This document shows positions 24,681-34,203 of a stretch of 64,000 nucleotides of DNA, piece by piece (position 1 is the stretch's first letter; each line of letters opens with the position of its first letter). The position numbers and the translations under genes were made by a program. The DNA lies in NCBI GenBank assembly GCA_033854735.1, contig JAWWPY010000302.1, positions 1-64,000 on the forward strand, read 5' to 3'. This DNA comes from JAWWPY01 sp033854735 (GTDB lineage: Bacteria > Actinomycetota > Actinomycetes > Streptosporangiales > Streptosporangiaceae). The notes under the pieces were generated by a model that had not been told where the DNA came from, did no database searches, and saw only the letters and a list, made by a program, of their open reading frames with translations.

Positions 24681-27176
24681 TCAGTCGGAGGGGCCCGGCT
24701 CGCGGCCGGCCATCCACGCGGCGACCTGCGCACGGGAGCCGAACCCGAGCTTGGTCAGGATATTTGCCACGTGCCGGGCCACGGTCGCCTGGCTGATGAC
24801 CAGTTCGTCAGCGATCGCGCGGTTGGTCAGGCCGCGGGCGATCATCGCCGCGATCTCCCACTCCCGTGGCGTCAGGGCGGATGGCGCACCGGGGCCGGAA
24901 CTGCCGTTGCTCACCGACAGCGGCCTGACCGGCAGGCCGGCCTCGGCCGACGCCGGCTCGCTTGGCCCGCCACCACTCATCGCGTACTTGACGGCCTCAC
25001 TCGAGGTCATCCCGCGGCCCTCGGCGAGCAATCCGGCGGTGACCGCCTCGCCGAGCCGGCGGCGGGCAGGCGCCAGCAGGTCCTCAAGCCGGGCGCCGTC
25101 CCCGGCGGCGCGCGCCTGGCCGGCCGCGGCCCGCAGTTCCCTGGCCGCCCCGGCCAACCGCACCGCCCGTGGCAGGTCGCCGGTCCGTGCGGCGAGCGCC
25201 GCGAACACCTCCAGGCCCCGGGCGACCGCGAGCCGCTGACCAGTGGCCAGACTGAGCTGCAGGCTCTCGGTGAGACTGGCGAAGCACAGGTCCAGGTCGC
25301 CCTGGGCCAGCGCCACCCAGCCGATGCCGGCCAGGCACCGGGCGATCTCCGGTCTGGCGTCGATCTCCCGGTACAGGCCCAGCGCGTCGGCGAAATAGCG
25401 CAGAGCCGCCGCGTGGTCCTCGCGGGCCCGGGCCAGCCCGCCGAGCCCGTAGAGCACCTGGGCCACGCCCCAGCCATTGTTGTCCCGCAGCACTTCAAGG
25501 GCGGCTTCGAGATTCCGCTGCGCCTCGCGTAGCCCGCCCTGACGGGCGTGCACGGCCGCTTTGATGCTGAGCGCCAGGCCCTCCTCCCAGACGTTCCCCA
25601 TGCCGCGGGCCGCGGCGATCGCGTTCTCAATGCCGGCCAGTGCCTCGTCGTTACGGCCCGCTCGCAGGCTGACGGCCGCGAGCAGGCGCAGCGCGCTGGC
25701 CTCGTGCGGGTTTCCTGACCTGCGGCACAGCTCAAGGCCCGCGTGCGCGCAGCGGCCGGCCGACTCGTAGTCCTGCTGCTCGAAGGCCAGGTCACCCCGG
25801 AGCACGAGAGCCGGGCCACGCACCGCGTCAGGCACCTCGGCGGGCAGCGCGAGGAAGCGGTCAAACCACTCCGTGCCCTCCGACACGTCCCCGTACGTCA
25901 CCCAGGGATTGCGCATCGCCGAGCAGATCCGCAGCCCCTCCTCGGCGTCCCCCCGCTCCAGGGACGCCGTGAGCGCCAGCCGGTAGTTGGGGCGTTCCAC
26001 CGCGATCCGCTGGTACAGGACAACCCGCTGTGGCCATAGCGGGTCGCCACGGACGAAGGCCTGCGCCACTACGTCCTCACCGAGCCGCAGCAGGTAGTCA
26101 CGGTGCCGCAGCCGCATCGTGGCTTCCTCACCCGAGGCGCCGAGCCTGCTGCTGGCATACTCCTTGATGGTGTCCAGCAGCCGGTAGCGGGGCACCATCG
26201 CCGCCTCGTTCTCGAACGTGACCAGCGACTTGTCGATCAGCGCCGACATCAGGTCGAGCACCAGCGTGGCCGGTATCTGCTCGTCCGCGCAGATCCCCTC
26301 GGCCATCTCCAGGGTCCAGCCCGCGAACACCGACAGCCGGCGGAGCAAGATCTGCTCGTCCGGGCTGAGCAGCTCATGACTCCAGTCCACCGCGGCCCGC
26401 AGCGTCTGCTGGCGGGCGGGGGCGGTCCGGTCGCCCGACGCGAGCAGCTGGAACCGGTCACCGAGCCGGTCGGCGATCTGGTCCACCGACAGGGCCCGGA
26501 CCCGGGCGGCGGCCAGCTCGATGGCCAGCGGCATGCCATCCAGCGTCCGGCACAGCCGGGCGACCGCCTCGGCATTGTCCGCGGCAAGCGCGAACCCGGC
26601 CCTGGCCGCCGACGCCCGCTCCGCGAACAACCGCAGCGCCTCATGCCGCGCCCACGGCGGGCCATCCAGGCTGCCCGGCAGGGCCAGCGGCGGAACCCGC
26701 CAGACGGTCTCGCCGCGCACCCGCAGCGGCTCACGGCTGGTGGCGATCACCCGCAGCCCCGCGCAGCCCGCCAGCAGCCGCTGCACCAGCTCCGCGCAGG
26801 CATCAATGACGTGCTCGCAGGTGTCCAGGATGAGCAGTAGCTGCCGGGCACGCAGGGCCTCGGTCAGGGTAACGGCCAGCGGCAGCTCGGGTTCCTCACG
26901 GACGCCGAGAGTCGCCGCCACCCGCCGGGCCACCAGAGCAGGGTCCGCGGTGTCGGCCAGCTCCACCAGCCACGCCCCGTCCGGGTAGTCCGGCACCAGC
27001 TCGCACGCGAGCCGCAGGGCCAGCCGGGTCTTGCCAATGCCGCCCGGGCCGGACAGGGTAAGCGCGCGGACCTCGCCGAGCATGCGGGCCAGCTCGGCCA
27101 GGTCACGCTCCCTGCCGACGAAGCTATTGGGCTCCGCCGGGAGGTTGCCGGAGGCGATCGGGATAGCGGATGTCAT
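24681..27176 (-). CDS. Large LuxR-family regulator with NB-ARC-type ATPase and TPR region
   Basis: 831 residues. An N-terminal nucleotide-binding domain carries Walker A GPGGIGKTRLALRLA near residue 45 and Walker B LLLILDTCEHV, with GMPLAIELAAARVRALS as the GLPL-like motif. A middle region from about 400 to 690 is made of TPR-like helices, and the C-terminus is a LuxR helix-turn-helix (LTPREWEIAAMIARGLTNRA, ISQATVARHVANILTKLGF). The architecture fits STAND-type signal ATPases that act as transcription activators. It lies 57 bp after the GH38 mannosidase on the same strand and may be co-transcribed. Its signal and targets are unknown. Confidence 0.88.
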   Translation of the reverse strand: MTSAIPIASGNLPAEPNSFVGRERDLAELARMLGEVRALTLSGPGGIGKTRLALRLACELVPDYPDGAWLVELADTADPALVARRVAATLGVREEPELPLAVTLTEALRARQLLLILDTCEHVIDACAELVQRLLAGCAGLRVIATSREPLRVRGETVWRVPPLALPGSLDGPPWARHEALRLFAERASAARAGFALAADNAEAVARLCRTLDGMPLAIELAAARVRALSVDQIADRLGDRFQLLASGDRTAPARQQTLRAAVDWSHELLSPDEQILLRRLSVFAGWTLEMAEGICADEQIPATLVLDLMSALIDKSLVTFENEAAMVPRYRLLDTIKEYASSRLGASGEEATMRLRHRDYLLRLGEDVVAQAFVRGDPLWPQRVVLYQRIAVERPNYRLALTASLERGDAEEGLRICSAMRNPWVTYGDVSEGTEWFDRFLALPAEVPDAVRGPALVLRGDLAFEQQDYESAGRCAHAGLELCRRSGNPHEASALRLLAAVSLRAGRNDEALAGIENAIAAARGMGNVWEEGLALSIKAAVHARQGGLREAQRNLEAALEVLRDNNGWGVAQVLYGLGGLARAREDHAAALRYFADALGLYREIDARPEIARCLAGIGWVALAQGDLDLCFASLTESLQLSLATGQRLAVARGLEVFAALAARTGDLPRAVRLAGAARELRAAAGQARAAGDGARLEDLLAPARRRLGEAVTAGLLAEGRGMTSSEAVKYAMSGGGPSEPASAEAGLPVRPLSVSNGSSGPGAPSALTPREWEIAAMIARGLTNRAIADELVISQATVARHVANILTKLGFGSRAQVAAWMAGREPGPSD

Positions 27177-27233
27177 GACTTCGGGGATCGTCTGCTTCGT
27201 TCGCGGGGTTGGCGTGCGTGTCGCTCGATTCTC

Positions 27234-30200
27234 TCATTGCGCAATCAAAACGGGCACACAGTCCGTGTAGCGGATCCGGCCGAAATACATCAGTTTGACC
27301 ATTATCCACCATTGCGTCCCCAGCCGGGCGTCTGCTGGCACTGTGACATGATAACGGAGAGTGATGTTTCTGCCCGGCACCACCGCGAAACCCCGGGTCC
27401 ACGGGCCGGCCGCGGCCCAGCTTCCGAACGGCGAGATCAGCTGGGCCTCCCCGCGGATCAGCGATGCCGCCCGGTTGCTCACCCGCAGCGCCACCTCGCC
27501 CTGCCCGCCCGGCGGCAGGGACAGCGCCCGGGTCAGGAGGTCCGCGTCAATCTCCGCCGTGATGGCCCGCTGATCGGCCTCCAGCAGGGGGAGCAGCTCA
27601 TCGAGGGGCCGGTCAAGCGCGGGCGCTGGAAGCCCCCCCACCGTCACCGTCGTGACGTCTTCGAGGATCTGGCCGAGGCCGTCACGGATCCGTGCCGCCA
27701 GGAAGTGGTGGCCGGCCGCCGCGCCGGGCTGCCCGCGCACCGTGAGATCCCAGGCCGCGTGGCCCCGTCCGGGCAGCGTGAACCGGAAAGGCCCCACCGG
27801 GTGCACCAGGAGGCCAGCTGGGACGTCGAGTTCGGTCACCCCGGAAGCGGGCGCCAGCCCGCCGGCCACGGTCAGCCGTACCTGGGCCTCGTCTCCAGGG
27901 CCGGGCAGGGCGATCCGCACCGGCGAGAGGTGCACCGCGAGCGGCAGGTTCCCCGCGGGCGCTGGGCCCTTGCCGTGCAGCCAGTACCGGGTGAACACGG
28001 GCTGGGCCGGCTCCTGGCTGGCCGCTGTCCCAGCCCCCCCGGTGCCCGCCGCCCCAGGGCCGCCAGGCAGCGTGAGCGCGAGGGTCAGGGTGCCGGCCGG
28101 CGGCACCCCGGCGATGGCCGCGCCGCCCTCGACCGGCAGCGGGCCGCCCTCGGTGGCCTCGCACAGGTCGGTGACGACCGCCGCGCTGATACCGCCGGCC
28201 AGGCGCAGCTCCACCCGGGCTGGCGCGCCAGCGGCGGTGAGCCGGCCGCCGGCGTCGCGCAGCCGGACCGTGACCCCGTCGGCCCGCTGCGGCTCACCGG
28301 GAAGGCCTGAGGCGAGCGGATTACCGCGCGGTTTCAGCGCGGCCAGCATCGCGGGCGGCCCGCCGCCCGCCGGGGCATCCACGGGCCGCACCGAGCAGAG
28401 GCTGGCCACCGCGCCCGCCGGTCCCCCGTGCCGGTCGGTCTCGCAGGTCAGCAGGTCGTGGTTGTACTCTTGGCCGGCGGCCGGGAAGCCGGCCTCGCGC
28501 CAGTCACCGGGTCCGGCCGCGAGCGCGTACTCGAAGGTGTGGCTCCAGTGCTGCCAGGCAAAGCTGCTCCCATCCGGCACGGTCCGCTTCTCGCCGTCGA
28601 TCCACACTCCCGATGGCCAGGCACTGCACGAGCGCATCAGTGCGATGTGCATCGCGCCATCCGGGCTCACCAGGCTGCTCGGGGTGCCGCGGTTGAGCAG
28701 CGCGACGGAGTGGCCGGCCAGCGCGGCCTCCTGGTCAGCCGGGCCCGGCGCCGCGGCCGCGATCACCGAGTCGGCCAGGTCCTCCGCGACCGCGGCCACC
28801 GCCCCGGCCAGGTCGCCGCCGGCCACGATGAGGACGGGCAGGTCGCGGAGGCCGCGGACGTCCGCTCCCGGGCCGAACACCAGCTCACGGGGGCGCTCCG
28901 CGGGCACCCACACCCGCGCCGCACCCGCGGCGGCGAGCTGGCCGTTGATCGCGGCGGCGACCTCGGGGCCGGCCTCAGCGAGCAGCCGGGCGGTCCACGG
29001 GTTGCGCTCCGGGCCGCCCAGCGCGATCCGCACATCGGGCACGTTGGAATCAAGGTCTATTGAGCCGTAACGCGGGCCGTCCGCCGCCGCGCAGGTCGCC
29101 GTCACGCCCTGAGCGGCCAGAGACACGACGAGGCGGCGGGCAGCCTCCCGCAGGTCGCGGCGCAGCCCGGCCGCCCGGCCGCCCCCCGGCAGGATCACTT
29201 CGGCGACCCCGATCGCGCAGCTCCGCATGCCGCCGTCCGGCGACGTCAGCTCCATCCGCGCGGTGGAGCCCAGGCCGAACCATTCGTGCGCCGGGTTGTC
29301 CAGGGTGAAGGGGTGCTCGGCAACATCGGCTCCGGCCGCGCCGAACGGGCGGCCGATGACCGCGGTGGCGCCCTGGTACACGGGCAGCCCGCCGGGCACC
29401 AGGGCCGGGAACCGGACCCGCAGCAGCCGGTCCACGCCGATCGAGCCATCCACGTGCGTGCGGAACACGATCCGGTCCGCTCCGTCCCAGAGCAGCGTTT
29501 CCTGGGAAATGCGCATGTCGCCGAGGCTGAACTCGGCCACCAGCCTGCTGCCCAGCGGGCAGCGCTGCGCGGTGACCTTGGCGCTGGTGCCGGCCGAGCC
29601 GGTGCCCGGGCCTTTGGGGGAGAGCAGCCACGGCCCCTCGCCCCAGCGGGGATGCGAGCCATACTCCTCCTGGAGCATGAGCTCGTTGCCCGGGCCGCGG
29701 AGGAGTTCGGCACCGGAGCGCTTGTCAGAGATCCGGCTCAGCGTGCCGCCGCGCGCGGCGTCCGCCTCCACCATGAACGTCTCGTTCTGGATCATGGCAC
29801 CCGGCTGGGCCTGCCAGCCCGCAGCCGCCGGGCCGGCCCCCCCGGATCCCGTGCTGCCGGTCACCCAGTACGTCCGGTAGCCGACGGCGGGCACGTCCGC
29901 CGCCCGGAAAGTAAGGCTGACCCCGGCCAGCGTGCCATCGGCGTGGCGGCGTACCCCGTCGGCCAGGAAAGCCAGTTCGCGGCCGGATTCGTCGCGCACG
30001 GCCAGCCACGGGGTACCGGGCGCCGTGAACTCCAGCGCGATGGTGGCCAGCCCGGACCGGGGCCAGGAGAGGGTGTTGAACACAGTCACCGCGCGCAGCG
30101 CCGGCCGGCCGCCCCATGCCCGACGGGTGTCCGCCCGCTGCGCGAGGTGCGCGGCGGCCTCCCGGCGGGCCCGGTCGCCGCGCTCGTAGGCTTCCCGCCA

Positions 30201-31670
30201 GCCGCCGAGCAGGTCAAGGTAGACCTGGTCGGACTCGGTGCCGGTGATCGCGTCGTGATGCGCGCCGAACACCAGCTGCCGCCAGGCTTTGTCGAGCGAC
30301 TCCGCCGGGTACGGCGCGCCCGTCAGCCAGGCCAGCGTGGCCAGCCGCTCACCGTCCAGCACCGCCGTCTCCGCCGCGCGCTGGGCCTGCTTGGTGTCGA
30401 TGTAGGAGACGTCCTTGCCCGGGTAGACCGGGTTCATGTCCCTGGTCTGCGGGGTGAGCCAGATGTCCCGCTCCGCGGCGTCCGCGCGCACCGCGGCGAA
30501 GAACTCACGCGGCAGCGCGGTCACGAACCTCGGCCAGACATACCGGGCGTTCCAGTCCCGGTGGATCTCGGTCGCCCAGCGGCACGGAATCACGTGGTCG
30601 GCGCCGACCGGGAGGAGCACGTTCCGGGTGGCCGCCACCGGCGCGAGCGACTCGAACTGGGCCAGCGCCTCCTGCTCGGCCGCCGCGACATCGGGCGCGT
30701 GATGCGTCGCCCAGCCCGCCCCGTAATGGTTCGGCATATACGCGGTGAGCAGCCCGGCTCCGTCCGGGGACACCCATTCGAACTCGCTGGGGAATTGCAT
30801 GCGCTGGTTGTCGCCGACGGTGCGCAGGGGGCCCCACTGGTGGAACGGCCCCCGGGCCCAGGCCGAGTCGGTCAGGCCGGCGGCGGCCATCAGCCCCGGG
30901 TAGCCGGGGTCGTGCCCGAACGCATCGAGCATCCAGGCCGCCCGGATATCACCCCCGATCACGTCGCGCTGATAGCCCAGGCCGTAGATCGCGTTCCGGA
31001 TGGTCGACTCGGCGCAGGTCAGGTTGGTGTTCGGCTCGTTGTAGTTGCCGCCGACGATCTCGATGCGGCCTTCGGCGATCAGCCGGAGCAGGTCGGCCCG
31101 GTCCTCCGGGTGCGCGTCGAAATGTGGCTTCAGGTAGTCGATCTCGGCGAGCACGAACTTGTAGTCCGGGTCGCTGCGCGCCGCGTCCAGGTGCAGCCGC
31201 ACGAGCTCGAACGCGGTGCGCACCTCGGGCAGTTCGCCGTTCTCGCCCGGCAGGAGCAGCCGGGACTCGGTGTACTGCCCCTGGGTATCCCACCACACCG
31301 GGTCATAGTGGAAGTGGCTGACCATCCACATCGTCCAGCCCGGCTCGGCGACGGTGATCTCGGCCGCGGCCTCGCACCGGCGGGTCGCTGTCTCCGCGAT
31401 GACGGTGACCGGCAGCCGGCTGCCCGGGCCATGCGGCGCCGCGATCGCGACCGGAACAGCCGCCTCGGCCTCGGCCCCCGGCATGACCCCAGGAATACGC
31501 AACGGAACCGGTGTGCTGACTCCCGTTCCCTCCACCCGGACCACGACGGGACCGCCCCCCTCGTCCCGCCCGCCCGGCCGGTCAGCGACCAGCGTGACGT
31601 GGACGATCTGCCGGGGGCGCTCAGGCGTGCCGACGAAGAGGCTGGTCGGGGTGGTGCTGCCGATCCGCAT
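27234..31670 (-). CDS. Very large glycoside hydrolase family 38 alpha-mannosidase
   Basis: 1478 residues, well over the usual 850-1050. GH38 motifs: SHFHYDPVWWDTQG at 118-131 (zinc ligands H121, D123), AAWMLDAFGHDPGYPGL (catalytic nucleophile aspartate), FGAHHDAITGTESDQ (zinc histidine). A beta-rich segment of about 110 residues precedes the catalytic domain, and the last 500 residues contain two or more beta-sandwich regions resembling NEW3-type modules (ELDVPAGLLVHPVGPFRFTL, FLAARIRDGLGQILEDV). No signal peptide, so it is probably cytoplasmic. The ATG at 31670 is chosen since the 46 upstream codons are low in resemblance. It is divergent from the LacI regulator and may belong to its regulon, acting on mannose-containing glycans. 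Confidence 0.88.
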   Translation of the reverse strand: MRIGSTTPTSLFVGTPERPRQIVHVTLVADRPGGRDEGGGPVVVRVEGTGVSTPVPLRIPGVMPGAEAEAAVPVAIAAPHGPGSRLPVTVIAETATRRCEAAAEITVAEPGWTMWMVSHFHYDPVWWDTQGQYTESRLLLPGENGELPEVRTAFELVRLHLDAARSDPDYKFVLAEIDYLKPHFDAHPEDRADLLRLIAEGRIEIVGGNYNEPNTNLTCAESTIRNAIYGLGYQRDVIGGDIRAAWMLDAFGHDPGYPGLMAAAGLTDSAWARGPFHQWGPLRTVGDNQRMQFPSEFEWVSPDGAGLLTAYMPNHYGAGWATHHAPDVAAAEQEALAQFESLAPVAATRNVLLPVGADHVIPCRWATEIHRDWNARYVWPRFVTALPREFFAAVRADAAERDIWLTPQTRDMNPVYPGKDVSYIDTKQAQRAAETAVLDGERLATLAWLTGAPYPAESLDKAWRQLVFGAHHDAITGTESDQVYLDLLGGWREAYERGDRARREAAAHLAQRADTRRAWGGRPALRAVTVFNTLSWPRSGLATIALEFTAPGTPWLAVRDESGRELAFLADGVRRHADGTLAGVSLTFRAADVPAVGYRTYWVTGSTGSGGAGPAAAGWQAQPGAMIQNETFMVEADAARGGTLSRISDKRSGAELLRGPGNELMLQEEYGSHPRWGEGPWLLSPKGPGTGSAGTSAKVTAQRCPLGSRLVAEFSLGDMRISQETLLWDGADRIVFRTHVDGSIGVDRLLRVRFPALVPGGLPVYQGATAVIGRPFGAAGADVAEHPFTLDNPAHEWFGLGSTARMELTSPDGGMRSCAIGVAEVILPGGGRAAGLRRDLREAARRLVVSLAAQGVTATCAAADGPRYGSIDLDSNVPDVRIALGGPERNPWTARLLAEAGPEVAAAINGQLAAAGAARVWVPAERPRELVFGPGADVRGLRDLPVLIVAGGDLAGAVAAVAEDLADSVIAAAAPGPADQEAALAGHSVALLNRGTPSSLVSPDGAMHIALMRSCSAWPSGVWIDGEKRTVPDGSSFAWQHWSHTFEYALAAGPGDWREAGFPAAGQEYNHDLLTCETDRHGGPAGAVASLCSVRPVDAPAGGGPPAMLAALKPRGNPLASGLPGEPQRADGVTVRLRDAGGRLTAAGAPARVELRLAGGISAAVVTDLCEATEGGPLPVEGGAAIAGVPPAGTLTLALTLPGGPGAAGTGGAGTAASQEPAQPVFTRYWLHGKGPAPAGNLPLAVHLSPVRIALPGPGDEAQVRLTVAGGLAPASGVTELDVPAGLLVHPVGPFRFTLPGRGHAAWDLTVRGQPGAAAGHHFLAARIRDGLGQILEDVTTVTVGGLPAPALDRPLDELLPLLEADQRAITAEIDADLLTRALSLPPGGQGEVALRVSNRAASLIRGEAQLISPFGSWAAAGPWTRGFAVVPGRNITLRYHVTVPADARLGTQWWIMVKLMYFGRIRYTDCVPVLIAQ

Positions 31671-31826
31671 GGCTCCATCGTCACACGGGGCATCCAGCCC
31701 ACGCAGTACACCGCAGCCGAAGATTGCCCACCCTCGCCGCGCCCGCCCCTGTTGATCCGCGCCGGTGGGATTACGGGGATACCATTCAGGGTGAATCCGC
31801 TGGCGCAAGTCCGCTGGGGCGGGATG

Positions 31827-31840
31827 CCGGACGGTTGCAG
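31827..31840. promoter_or_regulatory. Weak third LacI-type site in the lacI leader
   Basis: On the minus strand this reads CTGCAACCGTCCGG, sharing CTGCAANCG with the better sites at 33036 and 48691. The second half of the palindrome is poor. It lies 18 bp before the LacI start, in the region shared with the divergent mannosidase gene, where autoregulation would be expected. Confidence 0.3.
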
Positions 31841-31858
31841 AGCGGAGCGTGACTGCCT

Positions 31859-32914
31859 ATGCCGGAAACGCCGGTAACCCTGAGGGACGTTGCGGCCAGG
31901 GCCGGTGTGCACCCGGCCACGGCGTCGCGCGCGCTGAATCCGGAGACGCGGCTGCTGGTCCGGGAGGACACGGCTCTCCGGGTGCTGCAGGCCGCGGAAT
32001 TCCTCGGCTACCGGCCGAACCCGGTGGCGCGCAGCCTGCGGACCCGGCGCTCGAACACCATCGGGGTGCTCATCCCCGACCTGAACAATCCGTTGTTCCC
32101 CCCGATCGTCCGGGGCATCGAGGACCGGCTCGCCGCCGCCGGTTATGTCGCGCTGATCGGCAACACCGACGGGGACAGCGAGCGCGAGCGGATTGTCTTC
32201 GAGCAGATGCGGGCGCGGCATGTGGACGGTTTTGTCCTCGCCACGGCCCACCTCAACGACCCCGTGCTGGCCGAGGCGGCCCGGGCGGACCTGCCGGTGG
32301 TGCTGATGAACCGGCTCGCGCACGACCACAGCCTGCCGTCTGTCTCGGTCGACAACGAGCGGGGCGTCCGGCTCGCCGTCGCCCATCTGGCCGGCCTGGG
32401 CCACCAGCGCATCGCCCACATCGCCGGGCCCCAGGAGGTATCCACCGGGCTGGCCCGCTACCGCGGTTTCGTCACCGCGATGGAGGCCCACAGCCTGGCC
32501 GCCGATCCCGAGCTCGTCGTCGAAGCCAAGGCGTTCTCGGTGGAGGAGGGCCTTCGCTGCGCCCGGCTCCTGCTGGACCGCGGCCGCGTCGCGGCCGGGG
32601 GGCCGAGCACGGCCGTGGTAGCCGCCAACGACATGCTGGCGCTGGGCTGTTACGCCGCGCTGGATGAGACCGGGCAGAGCTGCCCCGAGGATCTGTCGGT
32701 GGTCGGCTTCAACGACATGCCGTTCATCGACCGGCTGCGCCCGCCGCTGACCACCATCCGGTTCCCGCACTACCAGGTCGGCCGGGAAGCAGCGCAACTG
32801 CTGCTGGAGCGGATCGCCGGGCACAGCGGACCCGTCAAGATCCTCTTCCTGGCCCCGGAACTCGTCATCCGCGGCTCAACCGCGCCCAGCCGCCCGGCCG
32901 CCCCGCCCCCCTGA
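31859..32914 (+). CDS. LacI family transcriptional regulator
   Basis: 351 residues. Helix-turn-helix and hinge at the N-terminus: VTLRDVAARAGVHPATASRA and LGYRPNPVARSLRTRRS. The ligand-binding domain follows: TIGVLIPDLNNPLFPPIVRG, DGFVLATAH, VSVDNERGVRLAVAHL, VVAANDMLALGCYAALDE, VVGFNDMPFIDRLRPPLTTI. Usually these repressors sense a sugar or sugar derivative. The gene lies between the divergent mannosidase and the long catabolic set on the same strand. Matching palindromes at 33036 and 48691 are its most likely operators. A GGAG site stands about 11 nt before the ATG. Confidence 0.93.
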   Translation: MPETPVTLRDVAARAGVHPATASRALNPETRLLVREDTALRVLQAAEFLGYRPNPVARSLRTRRSNTIGVLIPDLNNPLFPPIVRGIEDRLAAAGYVALIGNTDGDSERERIVFEQMRARHVDGFVLATAHLNDPVLAEAARADLPVVLMNRLAHDHSLPSVSVDNERGVRLAVAHLAGLGHQRIAHIAGPQEVSTGLARYRGFVTAMEAHSLAADPELVVEAKAFSVEEGLRCARLLLDRGRVAAGGPSTAVVAANDMLALGCYAALDETGQSCPEDLSVVGFNDMPFIDRLRPPLTTIRFPHYQVGREAAQLLLERIAGHSGPVKILFLAPELVIRGSTAPSRPAAPPP

Positions 32915-33035
32915 CCGGCCGGGGCCCGCAGGCCAGCGTGGCCGGCGGCCCTCGGGCGCAGTCGATTGCCGGGCTCTGACCGCGACTTACCGCGATGGCG
33001 TTGACACGGATGGGCCTGGTGCGCGAAGCTGCAGC

Positions 33036-33049
33036 TGCAAACGATTGTT
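33036..33049. promoter_or_regulatory. LacI-type operator 1, before the catabolic set
   Basis: TGCAAACGATTGTT has the LacI-family pattern with a central CG. It shares AGCTGCAANNGNTTG with the site at 48691 read on the other strand. A TTGACA hexamer at 33001-33006 may be the -35 element, placing the operator near the transcription start. It is 71 bp before the dehydrogenase start and 122 bp after the LacI gene. Confidence 0.6.
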
Positions 33050-33119
33050 AAAGCAATTCTCGCGCTCGCCTGCGGCCTGCCCACAGCCAGGTAGGCGCCG
33101 GGCAGACTTAGGGGCGGCA

Positions 33120-34085
33120 ATGGCATCGCAGGGCTACCAGCACCGGCTGGGATGGCTGGGAACTGGCCGGATGGGCTTTGAACTGGCCAGCCGGCTGCTC
33201 GCGGCCGGCTGCGACGTCACGGTCTACAACCGCACCCGCGCCAAGGCGGAGCCTCTCGCCGCCCTCGGGGCCAAGGTCGTCGGTTCCGCGGCGGACCTGG
33301 CTGATGTGGACATCGTGTTCGCCACGGTCGGCACGCCCCAGGATCTCATGGCGGCGGTGCTCGGCCCCGACGGCCTGATGTCCGGTCCTGCGGCACCAGC
33401 CATCCTCGTGGACTGCTCCACCATCTCGACCGAGGTCTCACAGCAGGTGCGCGAGGCGCTGAGCCCGCAGGGCACCGAACTGCTGGCCGCGCCGGTCATG
33501 GGGAACCCGAAGGTAGCCAGCGTGGGCCAGCTGACTCTGGCTATCTCCGGCCCTCGTGCCGCGTTCGACACGGCCGAGCCCTACCTGGACCTGCTGGGCG
33601 CGGGCGCGACCTACGTGGGTGAGGGTGAGCTCGCCCGGACGGTAAAGCTTTGTCACAACCTCTTTCTCGGTGTAGTCACGCAATCCCTCGCTGAAGTCAC
33701 CATCCTCGCGCAGCGAAGTGGCATCAGCCGGGAGGCGCTACTCGCCTGCCTTAACAAGAGCGTGCTGGGATCGACATTTACCCGTTACAAGACGCCCGCT
33801 TTCGTTAACCTCGATTTCCATCCGACCTTCACCGCCGCGCTACTGCGCAAGGACTTCGACCTAGGCCTGGCCGCCGGGCGCGAGCGAGAGGTACCACTGC
33901 CAGTGGCATCACTGGTCCACCAGATCGTGCAGAGCCTGGTCGGCCGGGGCTATGGCGATCAGGACTTCGCCGCCCTTCTCGAGCTCGAAGCGCAGTCCGC
34001 CGGGCTGAAGCTGGAAAGTGAAAATGCGAACGTCTCCGACGGGCTCGACCCGGCGGACATCAACGAGGCAAATGCAGTACCGTGA
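33120..34085 (+). CDS. Beta-hydroxyacid dehydrogenase (3-hydroxyisobutyrate dehydrogenase family)
   Basis: 321 residues. LGWLGTGRMGFELASRLLAAG is the NAD(P) Rossmann motif and VDCSTIS the substrate-binding strand. LAAPVMGNPKVASVGQLTLA replaces the usual DAPVSGG loop. The family lysine is in KLCHNLFLGVVTQSLAEV, with His in place of the first Asn of the usual KxxNN. These changes suggest an unusual substrate. The ATG at 33120 begins the family N-terminus after AGGGGCGG; longer frames upstream run into the operator. It is the first gene after operator 1 and 118 bp before the first binding protein, so it probably oxidises an intermediate of the imported compound. Confidence 0.85.
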   Translation: MASQGYQHRLGWLGTGRMGFELASRLLAAGCDVTVYNRTRAKAEPLAALGAKVVGSAADLADVDIVFATVGTPQDLMAAVLGPDGLMSGPAAPAILVDCSTISTEVSQQVREALSPQGTELLAAPVMGNPKVASVGQLTLAISGPRAAFDTAEPYLDLLGAGATYVGEGELARTVKLCHNLFLGVVTQSLAEVTILAQRSGISREALLACLNKSVLGSTFTRYKTPAFVNLDFHPTFTAALLRKDFDLGLAAGREREVPLPVASLVHQIVQSLVGRGYGDQDFAALLELEAQSAGLKLESENANVSDGLDPADINEANAVP

Positions 34086-34203
34086 GCGCGCAGTACCCCA
34101 ATCCGTGGCCAGCCGGTGACCGGGCAACCCGATCCCCCCGCCTCGGGTGCCACCAGCGGCTGGCTATTCACCAGACCATTCATGAACTGGAAGGAGGAAC
34201 CGG

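Noticed and set aside
27237..31877. Long open frames on the plus strand opposite the GH38 gene (up to about 860 codons)
   Set aside because: They are antisense shadows caused by high GC at third codon positions; the translations are Arg/Gly/Pro-rich with no family resemblance, while the minus frame carries complete GH38 motifs.
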